DNA of 32,113 nt from an uncultured Maritimibacter sp. (GCA_913063035.1 CAJXYS010000035.1:1-32113); one strand, 5' to 3'; numbered from the stretch's first letter, positions 1-8,599 are shown. Made by a program: numbers and translations. The notes: generated from the letters alone by a model not told the origin.

Positions 1-218
1 CCGGAAACAGATGCGCGTTCCACAATAATATCGTTTTTTGGGCCGTATTTATGCCCAACTTCGCAGCCAGTTTCGCAGGATGGGACGGGAGAGCCGCGAC
101 CGGAGTCGCGATCCCCCCGTCGCAATGATGAAGGTGCGGCACCGTCGCGCGGCCGGAGGATCCGGCGCAGGGGCGACACTGCCCGCGCTTTGCCGACAGG
201 ACCGGAGGGGGCGTAACT
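1..218. other. Region upstream of cpaE, no confident gene
   Basis: I see no convincing gene here. Bases 20-55 are conspicuously A+T-rich for this genome and could hold a promoter. The rest is G+C-rich. A + strand frame is open from base 1 to a stop at 214-216, so the 3' end of an upstream gene is possible, but its translation is Arg/Pro/Ser-rich and I do not recognise it. A strong purine-rich ribosome binding site (GGAGGGGG) stands just before the cpaE ATG at 219. Confidence 0.5.
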
Positions 219-1469
219 ATGACGAGTAATACCGCGTTGAAGCAGGAACCGGCAGCTATCGAGGCCTGCACGATCGCAAGAGACATCCAGACCTTCGATC
301 TTCTGATCGAGGACATGGAACAGGAGCTCGGTGAACGCTGGGGCGACCTGAACTTCGAGGACGGGCTGGCCTTCATGGCCGAACCCGAGGCCGTCAACCT
401 GACATTCGTCGCCATCGCGGTAGACGCGCAGGACGAGCCGAATTTCGACACGGTCGGGGACATCATCCGATCGGCCAAGGGACTCGGGGTCAAGGTGATC
501 CTGATCGCCGACGATCTGAGCCCCATGGCATTGCACCAGCTGTTGCGGATGGGGGCGGACGACTTCGTGCCCTACCCCCTGCCCGACAACGCGCTGCAGG
601 ACGCGATCGAGCGTCAGATGAAGGCGGCCGCCGCGCCCACGCTGCTGCTGTCGAACCCGACGGGCGGTCCGGCGACGGGCGGCGGCGGACGCGACCACGA
701 AGGCGTGGTTCTGCCGGTCCACGGCCTGTCGGGCGGCGTCGGCGCGACAACGCTGGCGGTGAACCTCGCCTGGGAGCTGGCGACCGCCTCGAAGATGGAC
801 GCGCCGAAAGTCTGCGTGATCGATCTCGATCTTCAGTTCGGCACCGTCTCGACCTATCTCGACCTGCCCCGCCGCGAAGCGGTCTACGAGCTTCTGTCGG
901 ACACCTCGGCCATGGATGCCGAGGCGCTGGACCAGGCGATGATGAGCTTCCAGGACAAGATCAAGGTTCTGACGGCGCCGTCCGAAAGCCTGCCGCTGGA
1001 CTTCCTGAGCCAGGACGACGTCTCGGCGATCATCGACCAGGCGCGGCACGACTACGATTTCGTGGTGGTCGACATGCCGACCACGCTGGTGCAATGGACC
1101 GAGACGGTGCTGAACGCGGCCCAGGTTTACTTCGCGCTGGTGGAACTCGACATGCGCTCGGCGCAGAACGCGCTGCGCTTCATTCGGGCGCTGAAGGCCG
1201 AGGACCTGCCCTATGAACGGGTGCGCTACGCGCTCAACCGGGCGCCGAAATTCACCGACCTGTCGGGCAAGTCGCGCGCCAAGCGCATGGCCGAGAGCCT
1301 CGATATCGACATCGAGCTCTGGCTGCCCGACGGCGGCAAGCAGATCCTTCACAGCGGCGACCATGGCATGCCGATCTTCAACACGGCCAAGAAGAACCCG
1401 CTGCGCAAGGAAATCGAGAAACTGGCGAAATCCCTGCAAGACCTCATCGCGGCCGAAGCGACCGCATGA
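219..1469 (+). CDS. cpaE: CpaE/TadZ-like pilus localisation ATPase
   Basis: A 416-residue MinD/ParA-superfamily ATPase of the Tad (Flp) pilus system; in this family it positions the Tad machine at the inner membrane or pole. Residues about 60-135 look like a degenerate receiver-like domain. The ATPase part starts near 165. The deviant Walker A at 171-178 reads SGGVGATT, so Ala stands where the usual lysine would be. VIDLDLQFG (200-208) and FVVVDMPTT (281-289) match the switch and Walker B segments. The ATG at 219 is preceded by GGAGGGGG at good spacing. cpaF follows after 17 bases in the same direction, so this is probably an operon. Missing the Walker lysine is known among TadZ/CpaE proteins, and hydrolysis may be weak or absent. 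The family call is firm; the biochemical state is inferred. Confidence 0.93.
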   Translation: MTSNTALKQEPAAIEACTIARDIQTFDLLIEDMEQELGERWGDLNFEDGLAFMAEPEAVNLTFVAIAVDAQDEPNFDTVGDIIRSAKGLGVKVILIADDLSPMALHQLLRMGADDFVPYPLPDNALQDAIERQMKAAAAPTLLLSNPTGGPATGGGGRDHEGVVLPVHGLSGGVGATTLAVNLAWELATASKMDAPKVCVIDLDLQFGTVSTYLDLPRREAVYELLSDTSAMDAEALDQAMMSFQDKIKVLTAPSESLPLDFLSQDDVSAIIDQARHDYDFVVVDMPTTLVQWTETVLNAAQVYFALVELDMRSAQNALRFIRALKAEDLPYERVRYALNRAPKFTDLSGKSRAKRMAESLDIDIELWLPDGGKQILHSGDHGMPIFNTAKKNPLRKEIEKLAKSLQDLIAAEATA

Positions 1470-1486
1470 CGCATTCGAGGTGACCC

Positions 1487-2986
1487 GTGTTCAGTCGTTA
1501 TCGCAAGGACAGTAAACCGGCCGCGTCCCCCGCGGCCACGGCGGGCAGCGCCAAGCCCGCCGCCGCGACGCCGGCCGGCGCCGGCAGCGCGGAGCCCATC
1601 GACCTGCAACAGGTGGCCGCGCTGAAGGCGCAGGCCAAGGCCGCGCCGCGCAAGAAACCGGCCGCCCAGGCCGCGCCGACCCGCCCGGTGCCCGAAGACA
1701 AGGAACAGAAGCGCCGCGACAAGCTCTCCGAGGTGCGCACCGAGCTGCACAAGATGCTGCTCGACACGCTGAACCTCGCCGCGCTCGAACATGCCTCGGA
1801 AGCCGAGTTGCGGGCCGAGATCACCTCGATCTGCGCGGACGGGCTGAACGAGATGGGGGTCGTGCTCAACAAGGAAGAGCGCGCGATCCTCAACCAGGAA
1901 CTCTATGACGAGGTGACGGGTCTCGGCCCGCTGGAGCCCCTTCTCAAGGACGACACCGTCAACGATATCCTGGTGAACGGTCCGCAGCAGATCTTCGTGG
2001 AACGTGACGGCCGGCTCGAGCTGACGACCGTCCGCTTCAAGGACGAACGCCACCTGCTGCGCATCATCGACAAGATCGTCTCGGCGGTGGGCCGGCGCGT
2101 CGACGAGTCCAACCCCTATGTGGACGCGCGACTGGCCGACGGTTCGCGTTTCAACGCGATGGTGCCGCCGATCGCGGTGGACGGCAGCCTGGTCTCGATC
2201 CGGAAATTCAAGAAAGACAAGCTCGGCATCCCCGATCTCGTCCGCTACGGCGCCTTTTCCGACGAGATGGCCGCCTATCTCGAAGCGGCGGTCGCCTGCC
2301 GGCTCAACATCATCGTCTCGGGCGGTACGGGCTCGGGCAAGACGACGACGCTCAACGCGCTGTCGTCCTTCATCCACAACGCCGAGCGCATCATCACCAT
2401 CGAGGACACCGCGGAACTGCAGCTTCAGCAGGTCCATGTGGGCCGGATGGAAAGCCGCCCCGCCAATGTCGAGGGCCGCGGCGCGGTCAGCCAGCGCGAC
2501 TGTCTGAAGAACGCGCTCCGGATGCGGCCCGACCGCATCATCGTCGGCGAGACCCGCGGCGAGGAGGTGATCGACATGCTCCAGGCCATGAACACCGGCC
2601 ATGACGGGTCGATGACCACGATCCACGCCAACTCGGCCCGCGACGCGGTCAGCCGGCTCGAGAACATGATCTCGATGTCCGGCATCGAGATGCCGATGAA
2701 GGCGATGCGCCAGCAGATCGCCTCGGCGGTGAACCTGATCGTGCAGATCAGCCGCCTGCAGGACGGCTCGCGCCGCATGGTCTCGGTCTCGGAGATCACC
2801 GGGATGGAGGGTGACGTCATCACCATGCAGGAAATCTTCAAGTACCAGCGCGACGGGCTGGACGGAGACGGCCGGATCATCGGTCGTTTCATGCCCAGCG
2901 GCATCCGCTCGCATTACTCGGAACGCTTCCGCCAGTGGGGCTATGACCTGCCGGCCAGCATCTACGATCCATCGGCCGCGGAGTAA
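1487..2986 (+). CDS. cpaF: CpaF/TadA secretion ATPase
   Basis: A 499-residue type II/IV secretion traffic ATPase (GspE/PilT superfamily, CpaF/TadA branch), the hexameric cytoplasmic motor that powers Flp pilus assembly and, in some systems, retraction. Residues 1-75 are an Ala/Pro/Lys-rich, probably disordered leader. The N-terminal domain follows (about 80-270), including an Arg-finger region in YVDARLADGSRFNAMVPP (211-228). The catalytic core has Walker A GGTGSGKTT (279-287), Asp box ITIEDTAEL (303-311), Walker B RPDRIIVGETRGEE (347-360) and His box GHDGSMTTIHANS (371-383), all intact. The start is GTG with GAGGTGA just upstream. It lies between cpaE and tadB, as in other tad loci. Confidence 0.96.
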   Translation: MFSRYRKDSKPAASPAATAGSAKPAAATPAGAGSAEPIDLQQVAALKAQAKAAPRKKPAAQAAPTRPVPEDKEQKRRDKLSEVRTELHKMLLDTLNLAALEHASEAELRAEITSICADGLNEMGVVLNKEERAILNQELYDEVTGLGPLEPLLKDDTVNDILVNGPQQIFVERDGRLELTTVRFKDERHLLRIIDKIVSAVGRRVDESNPYVDARLADGSRFNAMVPPIAVDGSLVSIRKFKKDKLGIPDLVRYGAFSDEMAAYLEAAVACRLNIIVSGGTGSGKTTTLNALSSFIHNAERIITIEDTAELQLQQVHVGRMESRPANVEGRGAVSQRDCLKNALRMRPDRIIVGETRGEEVIDMLQAMNTGHDGSMTTIHANSARDAVSRLENMISMSGIEMPMKAMRQQIASAVNLIVQISRLQDGSRRMVSVSEITGMEGDVITMQEIFKYQRDGLDGDGRIIGRFMPSGIRSHYSERFRQWGYDLPASIYDPSAAE

Positions 2987-2990
2987 CGTC

Positions 2991-3959
2991 ATGACGATCA
3001 GCATCGAACCGATCATCTACGCCCTGATCTTCGTGGCGGTCCTGCTTCTGGTGGAGGGGATCTACCTTGTCGTCTTCGGGAAATCGATCTCGCTCAACAA
3101 CCGGGTGAACCGCCGGCTCGACATGCTCGAGAAGGGCGGCACGCGCGAGGCGGTCTTGGAACAGCTCCGAAAGGAGATGAACCAGTACAACTCGGCCAAG
3201 TCGATCCCGATCTACGCGATCATCGCGAACAAGGCGCAGAAGGCGAATATCGCCTTCAACCCGAAGGCCCTCGTGCTGATCATGATGCTGCTCTCGGGAA
3301 TCTGCTTCGGGCTGCTGACGCTGTTGACCGGCGCGGCACTGCCGGTGCGGATCGCGGTCTCGGTCGCGATGGGGATCGGGGCGGTCTATACCTGGATCGA
3401 CAACAAGGCCAAGAAGCGGCTCGCCCTGTTCGAGGAGCAGCTCCCCGATGCGGTGGAGCTCATGGTCCGGTCGCTGCGGGTCGGGCACCCCTTCTCGAGC
3501 GCGGTCAACATCGTCGCCAAGGAGGTGCCCGATCCGCTCGGCACCGAGTTCGGCGTGATCGCCGACGAGGCAGCCTATGGCGGCGACATCACCGAGGCGC
3601 TGAAGGACCTGGCCGAACGCGTGGACATGCAGGACGTCCGCTTCCTCGCGGTGGCGGTGACGATCCAGCAGCAGTCGGGCGGCAACCTCGCCGAGATCCT
3701 CGACGGTCTTGCCCGGGTGATCCGCGCACGCTTCAAGCTGTTCCGCCGCGTCAAGGCGATCACCGCCGAGGCCAAGTGGTCCGGCTGGTTCCTGTCGGTC
3801 TTCCCGATCGTGGCGCTGGTCGGCATCAGCGTGCTGGAGCCGAACTACTATGACGAGGTCAAGGAGACCTCGCTCTTCATCCCCGCCGCGATCGGCGTGG
3901 GCGTCTTCCTCGTGGTCAACGTCATCTACATGAAGATGATGGTGAACATCAAAGTCTGA
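2991..3959 (+). CDS. tadB: TadB inner-membrane platform protein
   Basis: A 322-residue type II secretion F-domain protein of the Tad pilus; with TadC it forms the inner-membrane platform on which the CpaF motor acts. One membrane segment lies at the N-terminus (about 8-29), a pair at about 92-135, and another pair near the C-terminus (about 265-315). The cytoplasmic T2SSF helical bundle between them contains LPDAVELMVRSLRVGH and a later QQQSGGNLAEIL segment, both typical of the family. The frame is open further upstream inside cpaF, but the ATG at 2991, four bases after the cpaF stop with GGAG upstream, gives the normal family length. Confidence 0.95.
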   Translation: MTISIEPIIYALIFVAVLLLVEGIYLVVFGKSISLNNRVNRRLDMLEKGGTREAVLEQLRKEMNQYNSAKSIPIYAIIANKAQKANIAFNPKALVLIMMLLSGICFGLLTLLTGAALPVRIAVSVAMGIGAVYTWIDNKAKKRLALFEEQLPDAVELMVRSLRVGHPFSSAVNIVAKEVPDPLGTEFGVIADEAAYGGDITEALKDLAERVDMQDVRFLAVAVTIQQQSGGNLAEILDGLARVIRARFKLFRRVKAITAEAKWSGWFLSVFPIVALVGISVLEPNYYDEVKETSLFIPAAIGVGVFLVVNVIYMKMMVNIKV

Positions 3960-3970
3960 GGAGTCCGATC

Positions 3971-4981
3971 ATGGACGCGTTCAATCGCCTGAACGACTTT
4001 CTCGTGACGCAGTTCGGCCCGCTCGGGCCGCTCTTCGCGACCGGGATGCTGGGGGTTCTGCTGATCTCGGCCGTGCTGCCCTTCCTGGTGCAGCGCCGCG
4101 CCGACCCGCTGGATAAGCTGCGCGACCAGGTCCCGCATCCTTCGGCGCTTCACAAGCCGGGCAACCAGACCCAGGCCAAGGCGAACCTGCGCCAGAAGGA
4201 AAGCTCGCAGAAGCTGGACAAGTTCGCCACCTTCCTCGAACCGCAGGACGAGGGCGACTACAGCGAGGCCCGCAAGAAGATGATGCAGGCGGGCTACCGG
4301 TCCAAGACCGCGATCCGCACCTATCACCTCGCGCAGTTCGCGCTGGGCGTTTCGCTGCTGATCTTCGGCGCGCTGATGGCGATCCTCACCTCCTCGGCCG
4401 ACGGCATCAAGGTGCACAGCCTGCTGCTCTGGATCATCCTGCCGGGGCTCGTGGGCTACTACATGCCGGCCTACTGGGTCGAGCGCCGCCGCCAGGCCCG
4501 GCAGGAAGAGATCGTCAACGGCTTCCCTGATTCGCTGGACATGATGCTGGTCTGCGTCGAGGCCGGCCAGTCGCTGGACCAGTCGATCATCCGCGTGGCC
4601 AAGGAAATCCGCGCCGGGTTCCCGGCGCTTGCCGACGAATACGAAATCGTCGCCCACGAGATGAAGGCCGGCAAGGACAAGGTCAACGTGCTCAAGGACA
4701 TGGCGGAACGCTGCGGGGTTCCCGACATCTCGTCCTTCACCACCGTGCTGATCCAGTCGGCCAGCTTCGGCACCTCGATCGCCGAGGCGCTGCGGGTCTA
4801 TGCCGGCGAGATGCGAGACAAGCGGGTCATGCGGGCCGAGGAAAAGGCGAACGTTCTGCCGACGAAGCTGACGCTGGGCACGATGATGTTCACCGTGCCG
4901 CCACTTCTGATTATCCTGATCGGGCCGTCCGTCTATGACATCATGGACGTGCTGGGCGGCGGTGGCGGGGGCCTGCCGTAA
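3971..4981 (+). CDS. tadC: TadC inner-membrane platform protein
   Basis: A 336-residue T2SSF-domain membrane protein, the partner of TadB in the Tad platform. It has an N-terminal membrane segment (about 15-40), a charged linker (about 45-110), two central membrane segments (about 115-165), the conserved NGFPDSLDMMLVCVEAGQSL segment of TadC proteins, and a C-terminal hydrophobic segment. It ends in an unusual Gly-rich tail (six glycines before Leu-Pro). The ribosome binding site GAGGAG lies just before the ATG, and the gene begins 11 bases after tadB. The usual next genes (tadD and the TadE/F pseudopilins) do not follow. Confidence 0.95.
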   Translation: MDAFNRLNDFLVTQFGPLGPLFATGMLGVLLISAVLPFLVQRRADPLDKLRDQVPHPSALHKPGNQTQAKANLRQKESSQKLDKFATFLEPQDEGDYSEARKKMMQAGYRSKTAIRTYHLAQFALGVSLLIFGALMAILTSSADGIKVHSLLLWIILPGLVGYYMPAYWVERRRQARQEEIVNGFPDSLDMMLVCVEAGQSLDQSIIRVAKEIRAGFPALADEYEIVAHEMKAGKDKVNVLKDMAERCGVPDISSFTTVLIQSASFGTSIAEALRVYAGEMRDKRVMRAEEKANVLPTKLTLGTMMFTVPPLLIILIGPSVYDIMDVLGGGGGGLP

Positions 4982-5025
4982 GCGCCCGCGCCGCGGTGCG
5001 ACTGGAACAGGACCGGGACCCGAAC

Positions 5026-5523
5026 ATGGACACGACTCCCGCGCAGGCGCTGCTGTTGCTGATCGCCGCCTTCCCGATCTCGATCTGGGCGGCGTGGAGC
5101 GACATGAAGTACATGCGCATCCCCAACCCGTCGGTCGTCGCGCTGACGCTCGGGTTTCTGGTTCTCGGACCGATCGCGCTGCCCCTCGACGTCTTTGCCT
5201 GGCGGCTGCTCAACCTCGTGGTGGTGCTCGTCGTGGGGTTCCTGCTCTCGAGCGCCGGCAAGCTCGGGGCGGGCGACGCGAAATTCGCGGCCGCGGCCGC
5301 GCCCTATATCGCGCCGGGCGACCTGTTCGCCTTTCTCTACATTCTCGCCTTCGGGCTGCTCGCGGCCTTCGCCACGCACCGCCTCTTCCGCGCCCTGCCC
5401 GCGATGCGCCGGGCGACGGCCGACTGGCATTCCTGGACCGTGACGCGGGACTTTCCGCTGGGCTTCGCGCTGGGGGGCATCCTGATTTTCTATCTCGGGC
5501 TCGCGGCGCTGCAGCCGGCCTAG
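5026..5523 (+). CDS. cpaA: Type IV prepilin peptidase (CpaA/TadV type)
   Basis: An A24-family aspartic prepilin peptidase of the short CpaA/TadV kind, which removes the leader from Flp pilin and pseudopilins in the inner membrane. Both catalytic aspartate contexts are present: WSDMKYMRIPNP near the N-terminus and GAGDAKFAAA in the middle. There are several hydrophobic helices and no N-methyltransferase domain. I chose the ATG at 5026 (165 residues); an in-frame GTG at 4996 would add ten charged residues (MRLEQDRDPN) ahead of the first membrane helix. The gene follows tadC by 44 bases. Its TAG stop overlaps the stop of the convergent gene in a shared CTAG (5520-5523). Confidence 0.9.
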   Translation: MDTTPAQALLLLIAAFPISIWAAWSDMKYMRIPNPSVVALTLGFLVLGPIALPLDVFAWRLLNLVVVLVVGFLLSSAGKLGAGDAKFAAAAAPYIAPGDLFAFLYILAFGLLAAFATHRLFRALPAMRRATADWHSWTVTRDFPLGFALGGILIFYLGLAALQPA

Positions 5524-7154
5524 CGCTGCGCGTCCGCGCGCTCCAGCAGGATGTAATGATCGCTCCGGCGCACCTCGGTGAAGACGAGATCCGGCCGCTC
5601 GGCCAGCGCGGAGAGGATGTGGTTGCGCATCGGCAGCGCCGTCGGACAGAGCGGCACGAGAAAGAGATCGGACCGCGCCAGCGCGTCGAGCCCGCCGTAA
5701 TACCAGGGCGCGCCCCCCTCCAGACGCTCCCCCGCCCCGAAGAGCCAGAGCCCCGAAACCGCGTCGGCCATGAAGATCGTCCGCCCGTCCGCGAACCCGG
5801 CGTCACGCAGATCCGCGGCCATCGCGCTGTACATGCCGACATTGCCGGTGGTCAGCGCGCAATGCGGCAGCGGCTGGCCGTAGAGCATGGCGAGCGGCTC
5901 CTCGCCGACCCGGCGCGCCTCGCGCTCCGGATCCTCGTAGGAGAGCCGCGTGCGCGCCGAGAGGTTGAAGGCGCGCTTCTCGTGGACCGCGAAATCCGCA
6001 TGTGCCGGGTCCGGCAGGATCGGCACGTACTCGGCCGCGGGCAGCTGTGCATGGCGCACGGGGCTGAAGACGATATTGACCAGCGACGGGCCGATCAGCG
6101 CGAAGGCCACCACCGCCGCCGTGGAAATGGCATTGCGCATCTCCCAGCCGATGCCGTTGCGCAGGTTTCGCTCTGGACGCAGGGCGAGCAGCAACACCGC
6201 CACCAGCACGAGCCATTGCGGATCGTTGCCCCAGTTCTGGTAGGTGACGTAGACGAAGCCCGGGACGAGCAGCAGCAGCACCACCCCGGCCACGAGCCGC
6301 TCGGACTGGCGCAAAAGCGCCACCGCCAGCAGAAGAAGCCCGTTCGACAGCAGGAACCTGGCGCCGATCAGCAGTTCCGCCAGCCCGTCGCCCGGGCGCG
6401 GGCGCACCTCGCTCTGCGCCACGAAGACCAGATCGGCGAGATAGGCCTGCCAGTAGGCGACCCCGAAGGCCAGCGTCATGGCGGCGACCACGGCAAGACC
6501 CGCCAACAGCGCCGTGACGATCGCGCCCCATTGCTCTCGCAGCAGCAGCGCGACCAGGACCGGCAAGATGAAGGCCGCCACATACGTCGCCTTGATCAGC
6601 GCCAGCGCCGCGATGCCGAGCCCCAGCACCAGGCCGTCGACCACGGCCGACCGGCGCGGGCCGGGATCGACCAGCGCGACGACCAGGACGACGAAGGTGA
6701 TCGCCCAGGCCCAGCGGTTGTAATGCATCGAGATCGACACGCTGGTATCCGGCGCACCATGTACCAGCGCCACGACGAGCGTGAGCACCAGGAACCCGAA
6801 GACATAGGCCAGCCGCGGTCCCAGCCGGGTGACACCCGCCCACCAGACGGCGGGCAGCAGCAGCCCGGCGACGAGGATCTGCCCGGCCAGGATCGCCTTG
6901 CCGATCCCCATCCCGACCCCGACGAAGAGCGAGAACGGCGCAAAGGCGGCAATCCCCACCGGCGTCATGAAATCCAGATGCGGGATCTCGCCCAGTGCCA
7001 TGCGCAGGACGATATCGGCCAGGTGGATGGAATCGCCCTCGTGCTGGTTGATCAGCAGCGCCCCGCGGCCGATCTGCACCAGGGCCTCGACCGCCAGAAG
7101 CGCCACAAGAAAGATCAGCAGAAGCGTACCGTTGGGTCCAGTGGCTCTGCTCAT
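5520..7154 (-). CDS. Multi-pass membrane protein, possible GT-C glycosyltransferase
   Basis: A 544-residue protein with about ten hydrophobic segments in residues 1-365 and a soluble, probably periplasmic C-terminal domain of about 180 residues. An acidic stretch right after the first membrane helix (NQHEGDSIHLADI), followed by HLDFMTPVG, resembles the catalytic first loop of GT-C glycosyltransferases (PMT/ArnT-like, lipid-linked sugar donors). That assignment is by topology only; I do not recognise a named family. I chose the ATG at 7154; an upstream ATG at 7181 would overlap the -10 box of a good promoter (7180-7208). It is convergent with the prepilin peptidase and divergent from the AAA+ ATPase, so a role in pilin or surface glycosylation is possible but unproven. 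A plain polysaccharide-associated membrane protein is the alternative. Confidence 0.65.
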   Translation of the reverse strand: MSRATGPNGTLLLIFLVALLAVEALVQIGRGALLINQHEGDSIHLADIVLRMALGEIPHLDFMTPVGIAAFAPFSLFVGVGMGIGKAILAGQILVAGLLLPAVWWAGVTRLGPRLAYVFGFLVLTLVVALVHGAPDTSVSISMHYNRWAWAITFVVLVVALVDPGPRRSAVVDGLVLGLGIAALALIKATYVAAFILPVLVALLLREQWGAIVTALLAGLAVVAAMTLAFGVAYWQAYLADLVFVAQSEVRPRPGDGLAELLIGARFLLSNGLLLLAVALLRQSERLVAGVVLLLLVPGFVYVTYQNWGNDPQWLVLVAVLLLALRPERNLRNGIGWEMRNAISTAAVVAFALIGPSLVNIVFSPVRHAQLPAAEYVPILPDPAHADFAVHEKRAFNLSARTRLSYEDPEREARRVGEEPLAMLYGQPLPHCALTTGNVGMYSAMAADLRDAGFADGRTIFMADAVSGLWLFGAGERLEGGAPWYYGGLDALARSDLFLVPLCPTALPMRNHILSALAERPDLVFTEVRRSDHYILLERADAQR

Positions 7155-7179
7155 GCCTGCCTCGTTCCATTTTTTCGCC

Positions 7180-7208
7180 ATAGTATTCCGGCAGGGTCCC
7201 ACATGCAA
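7180..7208 (-). promoter_or_regulatory. Candidate sigma-70-type promoter for the GT-C-like gene
   Basis: On the - strand TTGCAT and TACTAT are separated by exactly 17 bases. The predicted transcript would start near 7173, giving a leader of about 20 bases before the ATG at 7154. This also argues against the ATG at 7181, which falls inside the -10 box. Prediction only. Confidence 0.4.
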
Positions 7209-7288
7209 AACAAAGACGGACGGGGCGGATCCGCCGGGCGCGAGGCGCGTCCGGGCCGCCGCCCCAGAAGCAACGCCGAGGTCGACCC

Positions 7289-8599
7289 ATGAACATGCAT
7301 CCCGGGGACGTGCTTGCCCCGCCGCCGCCGCGCTCTCTTGCCGATACGGGGCTCAACATCGTGATGATGCGGGACATCCTGCTCAAGACGATGTTCCGCC
7401 AGAACCTCGAGACCGTGTCGCAGGTCTCGCGCGCGGTCTGCCTGCCGATCCCGGTGGCACAGGAACTCGTGGATCTCGCGCGCGAGCAGAAGCTCGTCGA
7501 GGCGATGGGCAACATGCACGCCACCTCGTCCTCGGAGATGGTCTACCAGCTTTCCGAGGCCGGCCGGGCCCGCGCGCTCGACGCGCTGTCGCAATCCGAA
7601 TACTACGGCGCGATGCCGGTTCCGCTCGACGTCTATTACGAGCAGACCCGCCGCCAGTCGGTCACCAACATCCAGATCACGCGGCAGATGCTCGAGGGCT
7701 CTATGGGCCATCTCATCCTGCCGGAGGGCATGCTGGAAAACCTCGGCCCCGCGGTCAGCTCCGGCCGCTCGATCCTGCTTTACGGGCCGCCGGGCAACGG
7801 CAAGTCGTCGATCTCGAACGGCATCCGCGACGCGCTCGGCGACCGGATCTACGTGCCCCGCTGCATCGAATATGCCGGCCAGGTCATCACGGTCTACGAC
7901 CCGATCGTGCACAACAAGGCCGAGGCGCTCGAGGACGATCCGACCTCGCTGCGGCGCAGCTCCAACCGGTTCGACCAGCGCTACGTGCTCTGCGACCGGC
8001 CCACGGTGATGACCGGCGGCGAGCTGACGCTCGACATGCTGGACCTGAACTACAACAAGACCTCGCGCACCTACCAGGCCTCGCTGCAGCTCAAGGCCAC
8101 GGGCGGCGTCTTCATCGTCGACGACCTGGGCCGCCAGCAGGAGCCGCCGCAATCGATCATCAACCGCTGGATCGTGCCGATGGAGGCGGGCTACGACATC
8201 CTGGCGCTGCAGTCGGGCGAGAAGTTCGAGGTGCCATTCGATACGCTGGTGATCTTCTCGACCAACTTCCATCCGAACCAGATGTTCGACGGCGCGGCGC
8301 TGCGCCGGATCTTCTTCAAGATCAAGATCGACGGCCCGACGCAGGAGGAATTCCTCAAGGTCCTGGCGATGATCGCCAAGAAGAAGGGCATGCCGCTAGA
8401 CGAGGACAGCCTCGTGCATCTCGTGCGCAACAAGTATCCCGAGATCGGTAATGTCTATGCCAACTTCCACGGCCCCTTCCTCGTCGACCAGATGGCGGCG
8501 ATGTGCGACTACGAGGGCCAGCCCTACCGGATGACGCCGGAGCTGGTCGACCGGGCCTGGGCGAACCTCTTCGTGCGCGACGAAGAAATCCATCACTGA
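7289..8599 (+). CDS. AAA+ ATPase with N-terminal winged-helix-like region, Tad-adjacent
   Basis: A 436-residue soluble protein. Residues 20-110 are helical with two basic segments and look like a winged-helix module (inference). The AAA+ core has Walker A GPPGNGKS (166-173), Walker B FIVDD (275-279, Asp where Glu is usual), the sensor-1 Asn in FSTN (323-326) and a tandem Arg (339-340) in the sensor-2/Arg-finger region followed by a typical C-terminal lid. A long insertion (about 205-265) separates the Walker motifs. I do not recognise a named family member. My impression is that such ATPases occur beside tad genes in other alphaproteobacteria, which I could not check. The start has GAGG about ten bases upstream; a second ATG lies two codons in. 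It probably remodels or loads a protein partner, perhaps of the pilus; the partner is unknown. Confidence 0.8.
   Translation: MNMHPGDVLAPPPPRSLADTGLNIVMMRDILLKTMFRQNLETVSQVSRAVCLPIPVAQELVDLAREQKLVEAMGNMHATSSSEMVYQLSEAGRARALDALSQSEYYGAMPVPLDVYYEQTRRQSVTNIQITRQMLEGSMGHLILPEGMLENLGPAVSSGRSILLYGPPGNGKSSISNGIRDALGDRIYVPRCIEYAGQVITVYDPIVHNKAEALEDDPTSLRRSSNRFDQRYVLCDRPTVMTGGELTLDMLDLNYNKTSRTYQASLQLKATGGVFIVDDLGRQQEPPQSIINRWIVPMEAGYDILALQSGEKFEVPFDTLVIFSTNFHPNQMFDGAALRRIFFKIKIDGPTQEEFLKVLAMIAKKKGMPLDEDSLVHLVRNKYPEIGNVYANFHGPFLVDQMAAMCDYEGQPYRMTPELVDRAWANLFVRDEEIHH

Noticed and set aside
38-229. Possible small gene ahead of cpaE
   Set aside because: Arg-rich translation with no family resemblance, overlapping the cpaE ribosome binding site and start.
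1349-3016. Very long open frame antisense to cpaF
   Set aside because: Typical of high-G+C DNA; it is the mirror of a well-supported gene and its His/Asp/Arg-rich translation matches no family.
7224-7235. GGCGGATCCGCC palindrome in the divergent gap before the AAA+ ATPase
   Set aside because: Twelve-base GC palindromes are frequent in this DNA and nothing else supports an operator here.
4935-7292. Long + strand open frame over the GT-C-like gene
   Set aside because: Its translation is low-complexity and charged, while the - strand frame encodes a coherent membrane protein.
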